DNA from: Parcubacteria group bacterium LiPW_15
GTDB lineage: Bacteria; Patescibacteria; Paceibacteria; UBA6257; 2-01-FULL-56-20
NCBI GenBank assembly: GCA_007375645.1
Contig: VMER01000003.1
Location: 1 to 64,000 of the forward strand
DNA length: 64,000 nt
Reading direction: 5' to 3'
In this document: one piece after another, positions 32,380 through 40,788 of the stretch
How positions within the stretch are numbered: position 1 is the first letter of the stretch
Layout: each line of letters begins with the position of its first letter
Translations under genes and position numbers: made by a program
The notes under the pieces: model-generated
Seen by the model: only the letters and a program-made list of their open reading frames with translations
What the model was told of the DNA's origin: nothing
Database searches by the model: none

Positions 32380-33336
32380 ATGGTAACGTTTACGCTCGGA
32401 GAACGCGAGGCACGCATGTCTCTCGATTCTGGTTTGGGAGACACTGCGGTGCTACGTTGGTCTCAATCTCTCATCAATCGGCCTGAGGCGGTTTCGAATG
32501 GTGAGCATGCCATGAACTTTCTCGCGGAGAAGTGGCACTGTGAGCCGGAAGAAATCTCCAACGATCTTCCGAACGAAATCACGACGCCCGAACAGGAACT
32601 CGACTTCGTGATGTTCTATCGACACCATCCTATGGCTCTTCGGGTCAAAGGAGAGATGCCGAAACCCATCTGGGTCGACTGGATCTCCAAATCGAACAGC
32701 AACGATCACCAGCCTTACCGGTCCTGGATCGAGCCACTCTGGCGCGACGTTCTAACCCGTGTCGAATTCGAGTGGAACTCAGCTTACCAGCACGAAGTCC
32801 TTCGTCGTATCAAGGATGGTGACGACAAGACCGGTCTCCCGATCTCTTCCGAGTGGAAGATGGTCGATAGCGATGGAAAAACCCTGATTCAAATCGCCAT
32901 GCCAGGCAGCTATCTCACTGCATTTCCGGTTTTGGAAGGCGAGATGCGAGAGGGGCTGTTCCGTCCTCATCGGCTCACGGGAGAAGTCATCAAAATCACG
33001 ATTCCGAACCCCAGCGAAGCCAGTCGAGTAGTCAAGATCGTCAAAGAAGAGAGGATCAAGGCGTTCAAGAAGACCCTCGAGCCGCTCTTTCCGCCGGACT
33101 CGGATGTCGTCTGCATATACGACTACCCGGGCTCTTCGGTCGACCAGGTCTTCACCGAAGCGAAAGGCTACGATATCTTCTGGAGGCACGGAACCACTGT
33201 GCTCTTCGTGCGAATTCCAGCCTCGGGACAGGTCCGCTGCCCGGATCAATTCCGAGGGCATCTGATCGGCCAGAAAGGCGTGAAAATCAAAACGCTCGCC
33301 GAAAAGCACGGGCATCGTTATCTGAAGGTCATCTAG
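32380..33336 (+). CDS. KH-domain protein of unknown role
   Basis: 318 residues. The C-terminus has a KH-type RNA-binding signature, GHLIGQKGVKIKTLAEKHG with the GxxG loop IGQKG, ending YLKVI. The N-terminal 200 residues (Trp-rich, mixed alpha/beta, WHCEPEEISNDLP, WVDWISKS) match nothing I know. An AAGGAGG site seven bases before the ATG, a consensus promoter and a GAAA-capped terminator make it an isolated, well-expressed unit. Codon use is GC-richer than that of the nearby E2 genes. Possible role in RNA handling; nothing more specific can be claimed. Confidence 0.75.
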   Translation: MVTFTLGEREARMSLDSGLGDTAVLRWSQSLINRPEAVSNGEHAMNFLAEKWHCEPEEISNDLPNEITTPEQELDFVMFYRHHPMALRVKGEMPKPIWVDWISKSNSNDHQPYRSWIEPLWRDVLTRVEFEWNSAYQHEVLRRIKDGDDKTGLPISSEWKMVDSDGKTLIQIAMPGSYLTAFPVLEGEMREGLFRPHRLTGEVIKITIPNPSEASRVVKIVKEERIKAFKKTLEPLFPPDSDVVCIYDYPGSSVDQVFTEAKGYDIFWRHGTTVLFVRIPASGQVRCPDQFRGHLIGQKGVKIKTLAEKHGHRYLKVI

Positions 33337-33361
33337 TAGCGTTCATCACCCGAAAGGGTTC

Positions 33362-33392
33362 GGCGCTGAGCGAAAGCTCGGCGCCTTTTGAT
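33362..33392 (+). terminator. Intrinsic terminator after the KH gene
   Basis: GGCGCTGAGC-GAAA-GCTCGGCGCC followed by TTTTGATTTT. Confidence 0.85.
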
Positions 33393-33523
33393 TTTCATAT
33401 ATAAATATTGCTTTCCCTTACCGCCCCTCAAACATCCTCCGCATTCGAAGCTGAGAAACAAAAAGTTTAAGCTCGTAATGGTTTATGTTTTTCTTAAAAC
33501 ATAAAAAGTGATTTAATTAGCTA

Positions 33524-34114
33524 ATGGATGCCAAGAATCAGAATGTAGAAACTCCCTCAGAGCCGACAGCGGAACAAATTGAAGCATATAAAAAAGAAAA
33601 AAGAGCGGAGCTAGAAGCAACGTTTAACGAAATCATTAAATCTCCTGCCCCTTTATTTTTTCGAGGTAGCTGGGCTGGAGAATTATTGAGTGGCACTCCG
33701 TCCGAACACGGAGATATCGACTTGTATTTTGACGAAAAAAATCAAGATGAGTTTATTGAATTTTTAGACAATAATGGGTTTCATGCCGAACAAACTGCGG
33801 ATGGAAAATTTTCAGTGAATAAAGGAAGAGCGTTATTTGATTGCCACAAATGGAAAACGGAGGGAGATTATTACGTTCAGGAAGCCCCCTATGGAACTTT
33901 TTATTTCCCAAAAGAGGGTTTTGTAACCATAGAAAGAAACGGTAACCAAGTAAATATAATGTCACCCGAATTGATGTGGATTATGAAAAAAGGAGGCCCT
34001 GCCCTTGATGCCTCAAGGAAGAGTAATCTCGATAAGCTTTCTGAATTTATTGATCCGGCAAAATTGCAAACAATTTCAAGTAAATTCAAGTACATTCCTC
34101 CTGCCAAGACTTAA
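33524..34114 (+). CDS. Nucleotidyltransferase-fold protein
   Basis: 196 residues. FFRGSWAGELLSG...HGDIDLYF near residues 45-68 is the G-S/W...D-x-D signature of the pol-beta-like nucleotidyltransferases, close to aminoglycoside and lincosamide adenylyltransferase-type proteins (GGWA...H.DIDL). The first 35 residues are a charged helix. The remaining part (YGTFYFPKEGF, VNIMSPELMWIMKKG, RKSNLDKLSEFI) also resembles that group. The substrate is open; resistance enzyme, tRNA-modifying enzyme or toxin-antitoxin MNT are alternatives. Confidence 0.7.
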   Translation: MDAKNQNVETPSEPTAEQIEAYKKEKRAELEATFNEIIKSPAPLFFRGSWAGELLSGTPSEHGDIDLYFDEKNQDEFIEFLDNNGFHAEQTADGKFSVNKGRALFDCHKWKTEGDYYVQEAPYGTFYFPKEGFVTIERNGNQVNIMSPELMWIMKKGGPALDASRKSNLDKLSEFIDPAKLQTISSKFKYIPPAKT

Positions 34115-34142
34115 TACACACTCTGACCCTCCTCTTCCCTCT

Positions 34143-34310
34143 ATGAATAAAAGCAGAATCGCATACTCCGTTCTCGCAATATTGTTCGGGGCCTTTATGT
34201 TTGTATATGGTGAATTTGATGATAGTCCGGGAGGACAGTTGCTTGGACTCCTGATAGCCATCATCGGTATTGTGGGCGCGGTAAAAAGTAAAAAGAAGAA
34301 ATCCGACTAG
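34143..34310 (+). CDS. Two-helix small membrane protein (DDSPG type)
   Basis: 55 residues from the ATG at 34143: two transmembrane helices separated by YGEFDDSPGGQLLG, and a Lys-rich C-terminus (KSKKKKSD). Small proteins with this DD-x-PG turn are common in CPR genomes; the E2 protein at 30759-31079 has the same turn. Function unknown. No strong Shine-Dalgarno is visible. Confidence 0.6.
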   Translation: MNKSRIAYSVLAILFGAFMFVYGEFDDSPGGQLLGLLIAIIGIVGAVKSKKKKSD

Positions 34311-34433
34311 CGAAATCGTGCGGTTTTCATTTTGCCCAAAGCAATAGCGGGACAACCCAGCGCAAAGTGACAAGTTTCTAGCGGAGCAAAACCCGCATTG
34401 AATCCCCTTGCCAACGGGTTTACCATTAAATAC

Positions 34434-34922
34434 ATGACCAACGAAAACAAAGAATGCTGTCCGAAATTCAACCCGGAGAAGTGGGATAATAAAACCTACA
34501 CCTGGGGCAACAAGCCATTCATCAAGGAAACCATGCCGACGCTATTCCACATGCCGCTTCCTTCCATGATCAATAAGAAGGTCACTAAGCTCTACACAAT
34601 GATGATGGACTCCGGCAAAGCGGAGGCGAACAGTGAAGATGCTCTCTTGCTATTCCGCGACCCCAGCGCTTTCAAATCGGAGATATATCTCTCCGTGACC
34701 GGCCAGGTTCCCGGCGCGAACAACGTGGGCCTCTCCGGCACCTTCGCGGCCAAAGTTTTCTCCGGTCCGTATCACGCGGTCCCAAAGTTCATAAAACAAA
34801 TGAACGAATACCTGGCGACCCAGGGGAAAAAGGCGACGGATTACTATATCCATTACGCCTATTGCCCCAAGTGCGCCAAAAAGTACGGCGATAACTACAT
34901 GATCTTGTTCGCGCAGGTTTAG
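34434..34922 (+). CDS. Conserved hypothetical protein (CCPKFNPEKW type)
   Basis: 162 residues from the ATG at 34434. The N-terminal ECCPKFNPEKWDNKTYTWGNKPF and the internal TLFHMPLPSMINKKVTKLY belong to a conserved bacterial family often labelled only as hydrolase; I have no reliable function. A pair CPKCAKKYG near the C-terminus and the two N-terminal Cys could bind metal or heme. The fold may be of the GyrI/small-molecule-binding type, which is a guess. Single gene between two small units. Confidence 0.65.
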   Translation: MTNENKECCPKFNPEKWDNKTYTWGNKPFIKETMPTLFHMPLPSMINKKVTKLYTMMMDSGKAEANSEDALLLFRDPSAFKSEIYLSVTGQVPGANNVGLSGTFAAKVFSGPYHAVPKFIKQMNEYLATQGKKATDYYIHYAYCPKCAKKYGDNYMILFAQV

Positions 34923-35010
34923 ACCAAACGAAAATTGAGCAAAGGAATAGGCCGCAAGAGGTTCCCCGGAAAGGACTACTTTTGCGGCCGTAAACAATAA
35001 AAGTAAACCA

Positions 35011-36102
35011 ATGGATAAAAAAATTGAAGATTTCGGATACGATGATTTTTTTGAAGCTAATCGCCGAGCCTTGGGGTTAGACGCGTTTTCGGTTGCGCGA
35101 GTTACGGCCGAACACAGAGGAGCCTACGAAGTGATAAACGAAAAAGGACAATTTATGGCCAAAATTACCGGCAAACAAATTTTCGACGCCTCAAAGAGAG
35201 AAGACTATCCGACGGTCGGAGATTGGGTGGCGATAACCGAACTCGGTTCGAGAAAAGCGGTGGTCCAAGGAATACTCCCCCGGCGGACCGTCATCAAGAG
35301 AAAAGGCGAAGACCGAAGCAAGATCGACGGCAAGATGAAAACACAGGTCATCGGCGCCAATATCGATGTGGCTTTTGTCGTCGAATCGGTCGACCGGGAT
35401 TACAATCTGAATCGGTTGGAGAGATATTTCGTACTCGCCCGGGACGGCGGGATAAAACCGGCGATAATATTGAACAAAATAGATCTGGAGTCCGAAGAGG
35501 AATTAAATGCCAAGCTCGCCGAGATCCAAAATCGATTTCCCGATATTGATGTTATCCCGACCAGCATTACGAACGATCGGGGCCTGGATAAACTTGAAAG
35601 TTATATTTCAAGCGGTTTAACCTACTGCTTTCTGGGTTCTTCCGGAGTCGGAAAATCATCCCTGATCAATAAACTCCTCGGCAAAGACCTTATAAAAACC
35701 GAGGGTATCAGCGCATATTCCGGCAGAGGAAAACACATGACCACCGGCCGGGAAATGTATTTTCTCGAAAGTGGCGGCATAGTGATAGACAATCCCGGAA
35801 TGCGTGAAGTAGGGATGACCAACGCGAACTCTGGTTTGAGCGACACCTTCAATGAGATAGTTTCACTGGCCCAAAGTTGCAGATACGCGGATTGCACGCA
35901 TATCCACGAGCCAGGCTGCGAGGTTTTATCCGCGCTACGTTCCGGAAAATTGGACGGGGATAAATACAATAATTACATCGGTTTAAAAAAAGAAGCCGAG
36001 TACTACGAACTATCTCAGCTGGAGAAGAGGGAGAAAGACAAAAAATTCGGAAAGTTTGTGAGCAAGGCACTGAAGGAATTGGGGAAATACCGCCCAAAAT
36101 AG
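35011..36102 (+). CDS. rsgA: Ribosome small-subunit-dependent GTPase A
   Basis: 363 residues, circularly permuted GTPase that checks maturation of the 30S subunit. N-terminal OB-fold (VGDWVAI), then G4 NKIDL near 150, G1 GSSGVGKSS near 210, G3 as DNPGMRE near 257, then the zinc motif CRYADCTHIHEPGC near 290 and helical end. All motifs in the permuted order G4-G1-G3 are present. Cytosolic, acts on free 30S particles. It stands alone. Confidence 0.96.
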   Translation: MDKKIEDFGYDDFFEANRRALGLDAFSVARVTAEHRGAYEVINEKGQFMAKITGKQIFDASKREDYPTVGDWVAITELGSRKAVVQGILPRRTVIKRKGEDRSKIDGKMKTQVIGANIDVAFVVESVDRDYNLNRLERYFVLARDGGIKPAIILNKIDLESEEELNAKLAEIQNRFPDIDVIPTSITNDRGLDKLESYISSGLTYCFLGSSGVGKSSLINKLLGKDLIKTEGISAYSGRGKHMTTGREMYFLESGGIVIDNPGMREVGMTNANSGLSDTFNEIVSLAQSCRYADCTHIHEPGCEVLSALRSGKLDGDKYNNYIGLKKEAEYYELSQLEKREKDKKFGKFVSKALKELGKYRPK

Positions 36103-36189
36103 CGCGGGTCTTAAACCTGACCCCACCCTTGACATCGATGTTAGATACTTCTAACATTGGAAATGTCGAAGAAAAACCAATAATTTGGC

Positions 36190-36744
36190 ATGACAGAAAA
36201 ACACCTCCGTTTTGTAAGAGTGCTGGTCGCGGCGATACTAGCCGTCGTAGTAAGCCAGGCCTTGATCCAGAACAACTTTATCCTGGGCGCCATATCCGTC
36301 GTTATCGCGAGCCTCATACTTTTTATCCTGCGCAAACAGGTTAAAGAAGTTGTGGTCGATGAACGCGACTATAAGATCGCCGGGGACACCGCGCGCTGGA
36401 CACTTTCGATCTTTGCGATAGGCGGATGGCTTTTCTCCTTTGCTCTCATAACGATGCGCGAGGTCAAGCCCGGCTACGAAATCGCCGGCTTCACGCTTTC
36501 TTATGCCATCTGCGCCCTGCTTCTCATCAATATGGTCGTCGGGTTGTTCTTTCGCCGGATGGATGACACTTTCCCCAAGCGAAAGAGAGTCGCTTACTTT
36601 GTTTTTGCGTTTCTTATTGCGCTTCTCCTTGTTGTTGCCGGTACTCGCCTCCTCTCCGGCGAAGACGATTGGATCTGCAGGGACGGAAAATGGATAGAAC
36701 ACGGAAACCCTTCCGCGGCGATGCCAACCGAACCCTGCCCCTAA
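36190..36744 (+). CDS. DUF2178 membrane protein
   Basis: 184 residues, five or so transmembrane segments. The VVDERDYKIAGDTARWT segment after the second helix is the DUF2178 signature (DERxxxIxxKAxxxT). Usually these proteins are encoded next to a short XRE regulator, as here (six bases to the next ATG). The C-terminus carries CRDGKWIEHGNP...PC, a Cys-containing extracellular tail that is common in CPR lipoprotein-like sequences. Function unknown. Confidence 0.85.
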   Translation: MTEKHLRFVRVLVAAILAVVVSQALIQNNFILGAISVVIASLILFILRKQVKEVVVDERDYKIAGDTARWTLSIFAIGGWLFSFALITMREVKPGYEIAGFTLSYAICALLLINMVVGLFFRRMDDTFPKRKRVAYFVFAFLIALLLVVAGTRLLSGEDDWICRDGKWIEHGNPSAAMPTEPCP

Positions 36745-36750
36745 AGACCC

Positions 36751-36945
36751 ATGATAAAAAACCGCGTCAAAGAATTCCGCATCAAATACAATCTGACCCA
36801 AGAGGAACTCGCGAAGCGCGTTGGCGTGCGCCGGGAAACCATCGTTTTCCTGGAGCAGGGCAAATATAATCCCTCGCTCATGCTGGCTTTGGGCCTCGCA
36901 AAGGAGCTCAAAACATCCGTAGATAAGCTATTTTCACTGGCCTAA
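36751..36945 (+). CDS. Short XRE-family regulator
   Basis: 64 residues: a single HTH_3 domain, IKYNLTQEELAKRVGVRRET, IVFLEQGKYNPSLMLALGLA, then LKTSVDKLFSL. Typical partner and probable repressor of the DUF2178 operon. ATG lies six bases after the previous stop. Confidence 0.92.
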   Translation: MIKNRVKEFRIKYNLTQEELAKRVGVRRETIVFLEQGKYNPSLMLALGLAKELKTSVDKLFSLA

Positions 36946-36946
36946 A

Positions 36947-36979
36947 AAACCCGGGGCAGGCGCCGATCGGGGTGTTTTT
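36947..36979 (+). terminator. Probable terminator after the XRE gene
   Basis: Imperfect stem AAAAACCC..GG with TCGGGGTGTTTTT around GCAGGCGCC; weaker than others. Confidence 0.45.
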
Positions 36980-36993
36980 AGTACAATTAAGGT

Positions 36994-37278
36994 ATGAATA
37001 GAAAAGCTATCACTTTGCTTGCGATAGCAGTCGTCATTTTGACGGCAATTATTATCGCGATTCTTTGGCGGCCGCCTGGCGCGGGAAAAAGAGATCTAGC
37101 GCTTGAGCTCCGGGAATGCCTTCCCAAAAGCGATACCACGAGTCGCGACAGATGCCTAGAACTCCTGAAGCTCATCACCAATTATGACGAATGCGTCGCG
37201 GCCGGCTTCTCCATTATGAAGTCCAACCCGCCCCAATGCGCCACGCCGGACGGAAGAAACTTCACCGAAAATAAATAA
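36994..37278 (+). CDS. Small membrane-anchored protein with two-Cys motif
   Basis: 94 residues: one N-terminal transmembrane helix, then a short outer domain with NYDECVAAGFSIMKSNPPQC followed by ATPDGRNF. The same C...P..C-x-TPDGR motif occurs in the E2 protein at 18033-18896. It probably forms a small disulfide-bonded surface module. Function unknown. Six bases separate it from the next gene. Confidence 0.65.
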   Translation: MNRKAITLLAIAVVILTAIIIAILWRPPGAGKRDLALELRECLPKSDTTSRDRCLELLKLITNYDECVAAGFSIMKSNPPQCATPDGRNFTENK

Positions 37279-37283
37279 TCACC

Positions 37284-37604
37284 ATGAATAAAATTCTTTA
37301 TTGGCTGCCGAGAGCGTTAGGTATCGGATTCGTTCTTTTTATATCCGTATTTTCGCTGGACGTATTTTCCGAATACAGCGGATGGGCAATCGTTCTTCCG
37401 CTCGTTATGCACCTCCTGCCGTCCCTTCTTTTGCTTGGGGTGGTCATCATCGCCTGGAAAAACGAGATCTTGGGAGGGATAATGTTTCTTGCGGCCGGGC
37501 TTCTCCTGTTCGCCCTCTCCGATTTTGAATCGGTGATAATATCAGTTCCGGCCATCGTGATCGGCGCGCTCTTCCTAGGTAGAAAATATCTTGAAAGAAA
37601 TTGA
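37284..37604 (+). CDS. Small membrane protein, four helices
   Basis: 106 residues, four predicted transmembrane segments, including LGIGFVLFISVFSLDVFSE and SLLLLGVVIIAWKNEILGG. Such short DUF7670-like or unnamed membrane proteins are abundant in CPR genomes; I cannot assign a function. Follows the two-Cys protein closely and is probably co-transcribed. Confidence 0.7.
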   Translation: MNKILYWLPRALGIGFVLFISVFSLDVFSEYSGWAIVLPLVMHLLPSLLLLGVVIIAWKNEILGGIMFLAAGLLLFALSDFESVIISVPAIVIGALFLGRKYLERN

Positions 37605-37665
37605 GGGCGACCGAAAACCAAAAGGTGATATGATTATTAAAAGTCCGTAAAACCACAAAAAATAA

Positions 37666-38064
37666 ATGAAAGGATTCAGCGCAAACATCGAAAAAGATAC
37701 TCTGGAGAACAGCAATTTCCGAAAGGTGCTGTATACGGCGAAGCACAGCCAGCTTGTAGTAATGAGCCTCAAGCCAAAAGAAGAAATCGGCATGGAGGTG
37801 CATCCCGATAACGACCAGTTCTTGCGCTTTGAAAAAGGAACGGGCAAGGTAATAATCGACGGCAACGAATATAGCGTCACAGACGGCTCGGCCGTCATTG
37901 TGCCCTCGGGAGCGGAACATAATGTCATAAACCTTTCTGAAACCGAAGAAATGAAACTTTATACCGTCTACTCCCCCGCCCACCACAAAGATGGCACGAT
38001 ACATGCAACCAAGCAGGATGCGATAGCACACGAGGAAGAATTCGACGGCCAGACTACGGAATAA
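37666..38064 (+). CDS. Cupin-domain protein
   Basis: 132 residues, one RmlC-like cupin barrel. Motif 1 is EEIGMEVHPDNDQFLRFEKGTG (H and E ligands at about 45-58) and motif 2 is SAVIVPSGAEHNVIN near 80-95. Cupins of this small type include mannose-6-phosphate isomerase-like and dioxygenase-like proteins; substrate unknown. Single gene with its own terminator. Confidence 0.9.
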   Translation: MKGFSANIEKDTLENSNFRKVLYTAKHSQLVVMSLKPKEEIGMEVHPDNDQFLRFEKGTGKVIIDGNEYSVTDGSAVIVPSGAEHNVINLSETEEMKLYTVYSPAHHKDGTIHATKQDAIAHEEEFDGQTTE

Positions 38065-38081
38065 ATCGAAGCTACCGGAAA

Positions 38082-38112
38082 CAAAAATACCCGTACAGGG
38101 TATTTTTGTTTT
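38082..38112. terminator. Bidirectional intrinsic terminator after the cupin gene
   Basis: CAAAAATACCC-GTACA-GGGTATTTTTG. Confidence 0.85.
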
Positions 38113-38142
38113 ATCCATGATGATATGCTTTAAAAAAGAACC

Positions 38143-38622
38143 ATGAAGGACGTATATCACCTAATTTATAAAATAGGCATCGCGCTCAAAGCCGTTATCG
38201 GCGTAATCGAGGTCGTTGCCGGCACAGCGTTTTTATTTATGAGCCATGCCGCGATTTACTCTTTAATTAATGCTGTTTTTGAAGGGAAGCTCGGAGAAAA
38301 CTCCAGGGATTGGTTTTGGCAGATAGCCGCCGCGGGCTTAAATGACCTCTCGACCTCCGGGGAGGGAGTTTGGGCTTTTGTTTTCCTTTCGCACGGGATA
38401 ATAAAACTGCTTTTAATAGGCGGCCTTTGGAAAGAAAGGCTCTGGTCCTACCCCACCTCGGCATTCGTCTTCACCCTATTCATTTTCTATCAAACGTATC
38501 AATTGGCCTCCTTTTGGTCTTTCGCGCTTTTCGCTATCACAGCTCTCGACGTAGCGATAGTAGCCTTGGTTCTCTATGAATATTCGATAAAGAAAAAAGA
38601 GCTGGAGGTTCTAACTATTTAG
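38143..38622 (+). CDS. DUF2127 membrane protein
   Basis: 159 residues, four transmembrane segments. GIALKAVIGVIEVVAGTAF at the start, FLSHGIIKLLLIGGLWKERLWSYP in the middle, and TALDVAIVALVLYEY at the end fit DUF2127. Function unknown. The ATG at 38143 follows the cupin terminator. Confidence 0.85.
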   Translation: MKDVYHLIYKIGIALKAVIGVIEVVAGTAFLFMSHAAIYSLINAVFEGKLGENSRDWFWQIAAAGLNDLSTSGEGVWAFVFLSHGIIKLLLIGGLWKERLWSYPTSAFVFTLFIFYQTYQLASFWSFALFAITALDVAIVALVLYEYSIKKKELEVLTI

Positions 38623-38629
38623 GAATAGA

Positions 38630-38662
38630 AAAAGCGGGCCCCATGGGCTCGCTTTGCGCTTG
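38630..38662 (-). terminator. Terminator after the small gene at 38701
   Basis: Minus strand AAAGCGAGCCC-ATG-GGGCCCGCTTTTT, one mismatch, ending in a T run. Confidence 0.65.
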
Positions 38663-38700
38663 CTCCTTTGCGCCTTAGTGAACGCGATGGTCATCTCTCG

Positions 38701-38982
38701 TCAGCACCGGAGGCAGAAATTCGGGACGCCGATCGTCACGCCGATCGCCTCAAGCGCCATCTGTATCTCGAAGGGGATGTTCTTTCGCTCGGTTGGGGCA
38801 AGCGGAACGGCAGTGTTGGGAATTGATGGCCCCGAAACGATCCTATAGCGATTGGCCCGGAGCCCGGTATCTATCACAAGAACACAATCGAGAGACGTGA
38901 CCACTCCATAGGATTTGGCCCTCGGGGCGAGGGAGTCCTCATAAACGAAAAGGTCTCCGATATTCCAAAGAATCTCCGGCAT
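38701..38982 (-). CDS. Hypothetical protein in its own unit
   Basis: 93 residues, no family recognised: PEILWNIGDLFVYEDSL at the start looks like a small beta-barrel (SH3-like) beginning, followed by YGVVTSLDCVLVIDTGL and a C-terminal CLRC. Evidence for expression is good: AAGGAGG seven bases before ATG, a TTGATT-17-TATAAT promoter (39016-39044), and a terminator. Same style of unit as 2552, 32380, 44948 and 56227. Confidence 0.65.
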   Translation of the reverse strand: MPEILWNIGDLFVYEDSLAPRAKSYGVVTSLDCVLVIDTGLRANRYRIVSGPSIPNTAVPLAPTERKNIPFEIQMALEAIGVTIGVPNFCLRC

Positions 38983-39015
38983 GGTTATCCTCCTTGGCCG
39001 ATTTTTGCTGACCGC

Positions 39016-39044
39016 ATTATACAGTTTTTAGAAACAAAAATCAA
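39016..39044 (-). promoter_or_regulatory. Promoter of the small gene at 38701-38982
   Basis: Minus strand: TTGATT (39044-39039), 17 bp, TATAAT (39021-39016). Confidence 0.7.
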
Positions 39045-39063
39045 GCCCTCCTTCTTTTTCGCA

Positions 39064-39408
39064 TTATTTTTCCCCTTCAAGAATTTTACGCAAGATATTC
39101 ACCTCAACCTCTTCCTCTTCTTCTTCGGGGAGCGGATTTTTCGGCGCAGGGCCAATTTCTTTTTTATGCTCGTCCAAATACTTCAAAATATCGTCGCCCA
39201 TGAGTTCTTCGGCTAATTTCATTTCTTCCTCCGAAAGCTTCTTGCCGGCCTTAAGCTTTCCTTCCAGATCAAGTTTTAATATAAGCCTGGTCTCCGGATC
39301 CATATCTTCCACCCTTTCTGCCTCTTCCAACGCTTCTTCCCCCACTTCTTCTCCGACTATCGGCTCGCTGGCGTTGTCCTCGTCGTTGTTTAATATAATG
39401 TCATCCAT
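39064..39408 (-). CDS. Acidic hypothetical protein
   Basis: 114 residues, about a third Glu/Asp. Helical segments AEELMGDDILKYLDEHKKEI and an EEEEEEVEV stretch near the C-terminus followed by NILRKILEGEK. Low-complexity composition limits inference; a cytoplasmic disordered or coiled regulatory protein is plausible. It lies 40 bp upstream of, and on the other side from, the small gene promoter, and 40 bp from the DMT gene on the same strand. Confidence 0.6.
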   Translation of the reverse strand: MDDIILNNDEDNASEPIVGEEVGEEALEEAERVEDMDPETRLILKLDLEGKLKAGKKLSEEEMKLAEELMGDDILKYLDEHKKEIGPAPKNPLPEEEEEEVEVNILRKILEGEK

Positions 39409-39448
39409 GGGTTAATTATGGCACAGCTCAAAAAGATGTTGAAGCCGG

Positions 39449-39868
39449 TTATTTCGTGACGATGAGCAATGCTCCACCGACCATCAAAACTACGCCGGCG
39501 GCCACGGTCCAGGAAAGTTTTTCGCCCAAAAATATTGCGGCCAAGATTATGGCAAAGACCAAACTCAACCTGTCCAAGGACACAACCCCGGCAACCGGTC
39601 CATTCTTCAGGGCATAGAAATAAAAGAGCCAGGACAGCGCTCCGGCAATCGCAGAAAGAGCGATATAAAATATGGCGCGGGAATCGATGGATGAAAGCTG
39701 CGGAACCTTTCCTAAAAGCAGGGTTGTGAGAACCAAAAAGACCGCCATGATTACCGCCCGAACCGTAGTGGCCAGGGTAGAGTCAATGTGCGCTATTCCC
39801 ACCTTGCCCAAAATTGCGACCAATGCGGCACAGGTCGCGGAAAGGAGTCCATAAAGCACCCAATTCAT
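39449..39868 (-). CDS. EamA/DMT-family small transporter
   Basis: 139 residues with five hydrophobic segments, one EamA repeat rather than the usual two, so it should act as a dimer. NWVLYGLLSATCAALVAILGK and LSWLFYFYALKNGPVAGVV are typical of drug/metabolite transporter half-proteins of this kind. Substrate unknown. Faces the plus-strand gene at 39923 with 55 bp between them. Confidence 0.85.
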   Translation of the reverse strand: MNWVLYGLLSATCAALVAILGKVGIAHIDSTLATTVRAVIMAVFLVLTTLLLGKVPQLSSIDSRAIFYIALSAIAGALSWLFYFYALKNGPVAGVVSLDRLSLVFAIILAAIFLGEKLSWTVAAGVVLMVGGALLIVTK

Positions 39869-39922
39869 AGCTTAAGTATAACAAGGTAGGCAGAGTTTTG
39901 ATAAATCTGGTAAAATACGAAT

Positions 39923-40237
39923 ATGAAAAATAAACTTTGGGCAGTGGGAATCGCCGAAGCGGCAGGAGTCGCTTTGTACATCGCCTTGTTCGCGTTTCTG
40001 GTAGAAAAAATAAGCCTTTTTGCCAAGGGATTCGCACCAACCCCCATGACATCAATGGTGTTATTCCTGCTCGCCTTTTCCGTTTCAGCTCTTATTTGCG
40101 GGCTTATAGTTTTTGGCTATCCTTATCTCCTATTAATGGAAAACAAAAAACGCGAAGCTGTTAAGATCATCCTTTGGACTGCCGGCTCTCTTGCCATAAT
40201 CCTGCTTATTTACGTCTTCGTGCTCGTCGGAGTATAA
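39923..40237 (+). CDS. Three-helix membrane protein
   Basis: 104 residues with three transmembrane helices (about 4-28, 38-62, 78-102) and short loops. No domain recognised. Ten bases separate its stop from the next ATG, so the two form one unit. Confidence 0.7.
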   Translation: MKNKLWAVGIAEAAGVALYIALFAFLVEKISLFAKGFAPTPMTSMVLFLLAFSVSALICGLIVFGYPYLLLMENKKREAVKIILWTAGSLAIILLIYVFVLVGV

Positions 40238-40247
40238 TTACGGCCCA

Positions 40248-40754
40248 ATGGATCAGCCGCCCAAAGAAAACCGCTCCCGATTCGCGGATATATCCACGAG
40301 ATGGCTGGGTTCGATACCCTCGCTTATCGTTCACACGGTTATTTTTCTGGCCGCATTTGGATTCATCCTGGCCGGCTCCCCCACCGACGAGGTTCTTTTA
40401 ATACTCACAACCTTCGTTTCACTCGAAGCCATATATTTTTCGATATTCATTCAGATGACGGTAAATCGCGCGACAGAAAGCATCGAGGAGGTAAGCGAGG
40501 ACGTGGAAGAAATCCAGGAGGAGGTCGGAGAGATAAGCGAGGACGTTGAAGACATCTCCGAAGATGTGGAGGAGGTTCAGGAGGACGTTAAGGAGATCGG
40601 CGAAGACGTGGAAGAAATTTCCAAGGATGTAGACAAAATCCAGGAAGACGCCGTCCTTGATGACCGCATTGATGAAAAACAGAATCAGGTTCTAGAAAAT
40701 ATTGAAGTTCAGCTTCAAAAATTACTTCGGGACATCGAAACCCTAAAGAAATAA
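40248..40754 (+). CDS. Membrane protein with long heptad-like repeat tail
   Basis: 168 residues. Two transmembrane helices (about 20-65) resemble the DUF1003/low-affinity iron permease type (RWLGSIPSLIVHTVIF, then TTFVSLEAIYFSIFIQMTVNR). Then comes a run of about eight seven-residue repeats of the form EDVEEIx (80-140), a continuous acidic coiled coil, closing with a helix LENIEVQLQKLLRDIETLKK. The coil probably drives oligomerisation. Function unknown. Confidence 0.75.
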   Translation: MDQPPKENRSRFADISTRWLGSIPSLIVHTVIFLAAFGFILAGSPTDEVLLILTTFVSLEAIYFSIFIQMTVNRATESIEEVSEDVEEIQEEVGEISEDVEDISEDVEEVQEDVKEIGEDVEEISKDVDKIQEDAVLDDRIDEKQNQVLENIEVQLQKLLRDIETLKK

Positions 40755-40784
40755 AAATACCCCCGCAGGGGTATTTTTATTTAT
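40754..40784. terminator. Bidirectional terminator between convergent genes
   Basis: AAAAATACCCC-GCA-GGGGTATTTTT; serves the plus gene at 40248 and the surface protein at 40789. Confidence 0.85.
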
Positions 40785-40788
40785 CTTC

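Noticed and set aside
40490..40660. Short tandem DNA repeats, possible CRISPR-like array
   Set aside because: They encode the heptad-like EDVEEI coiled coil in frame and lack unique spacers. No CRISPR array was found anywhere in the window.
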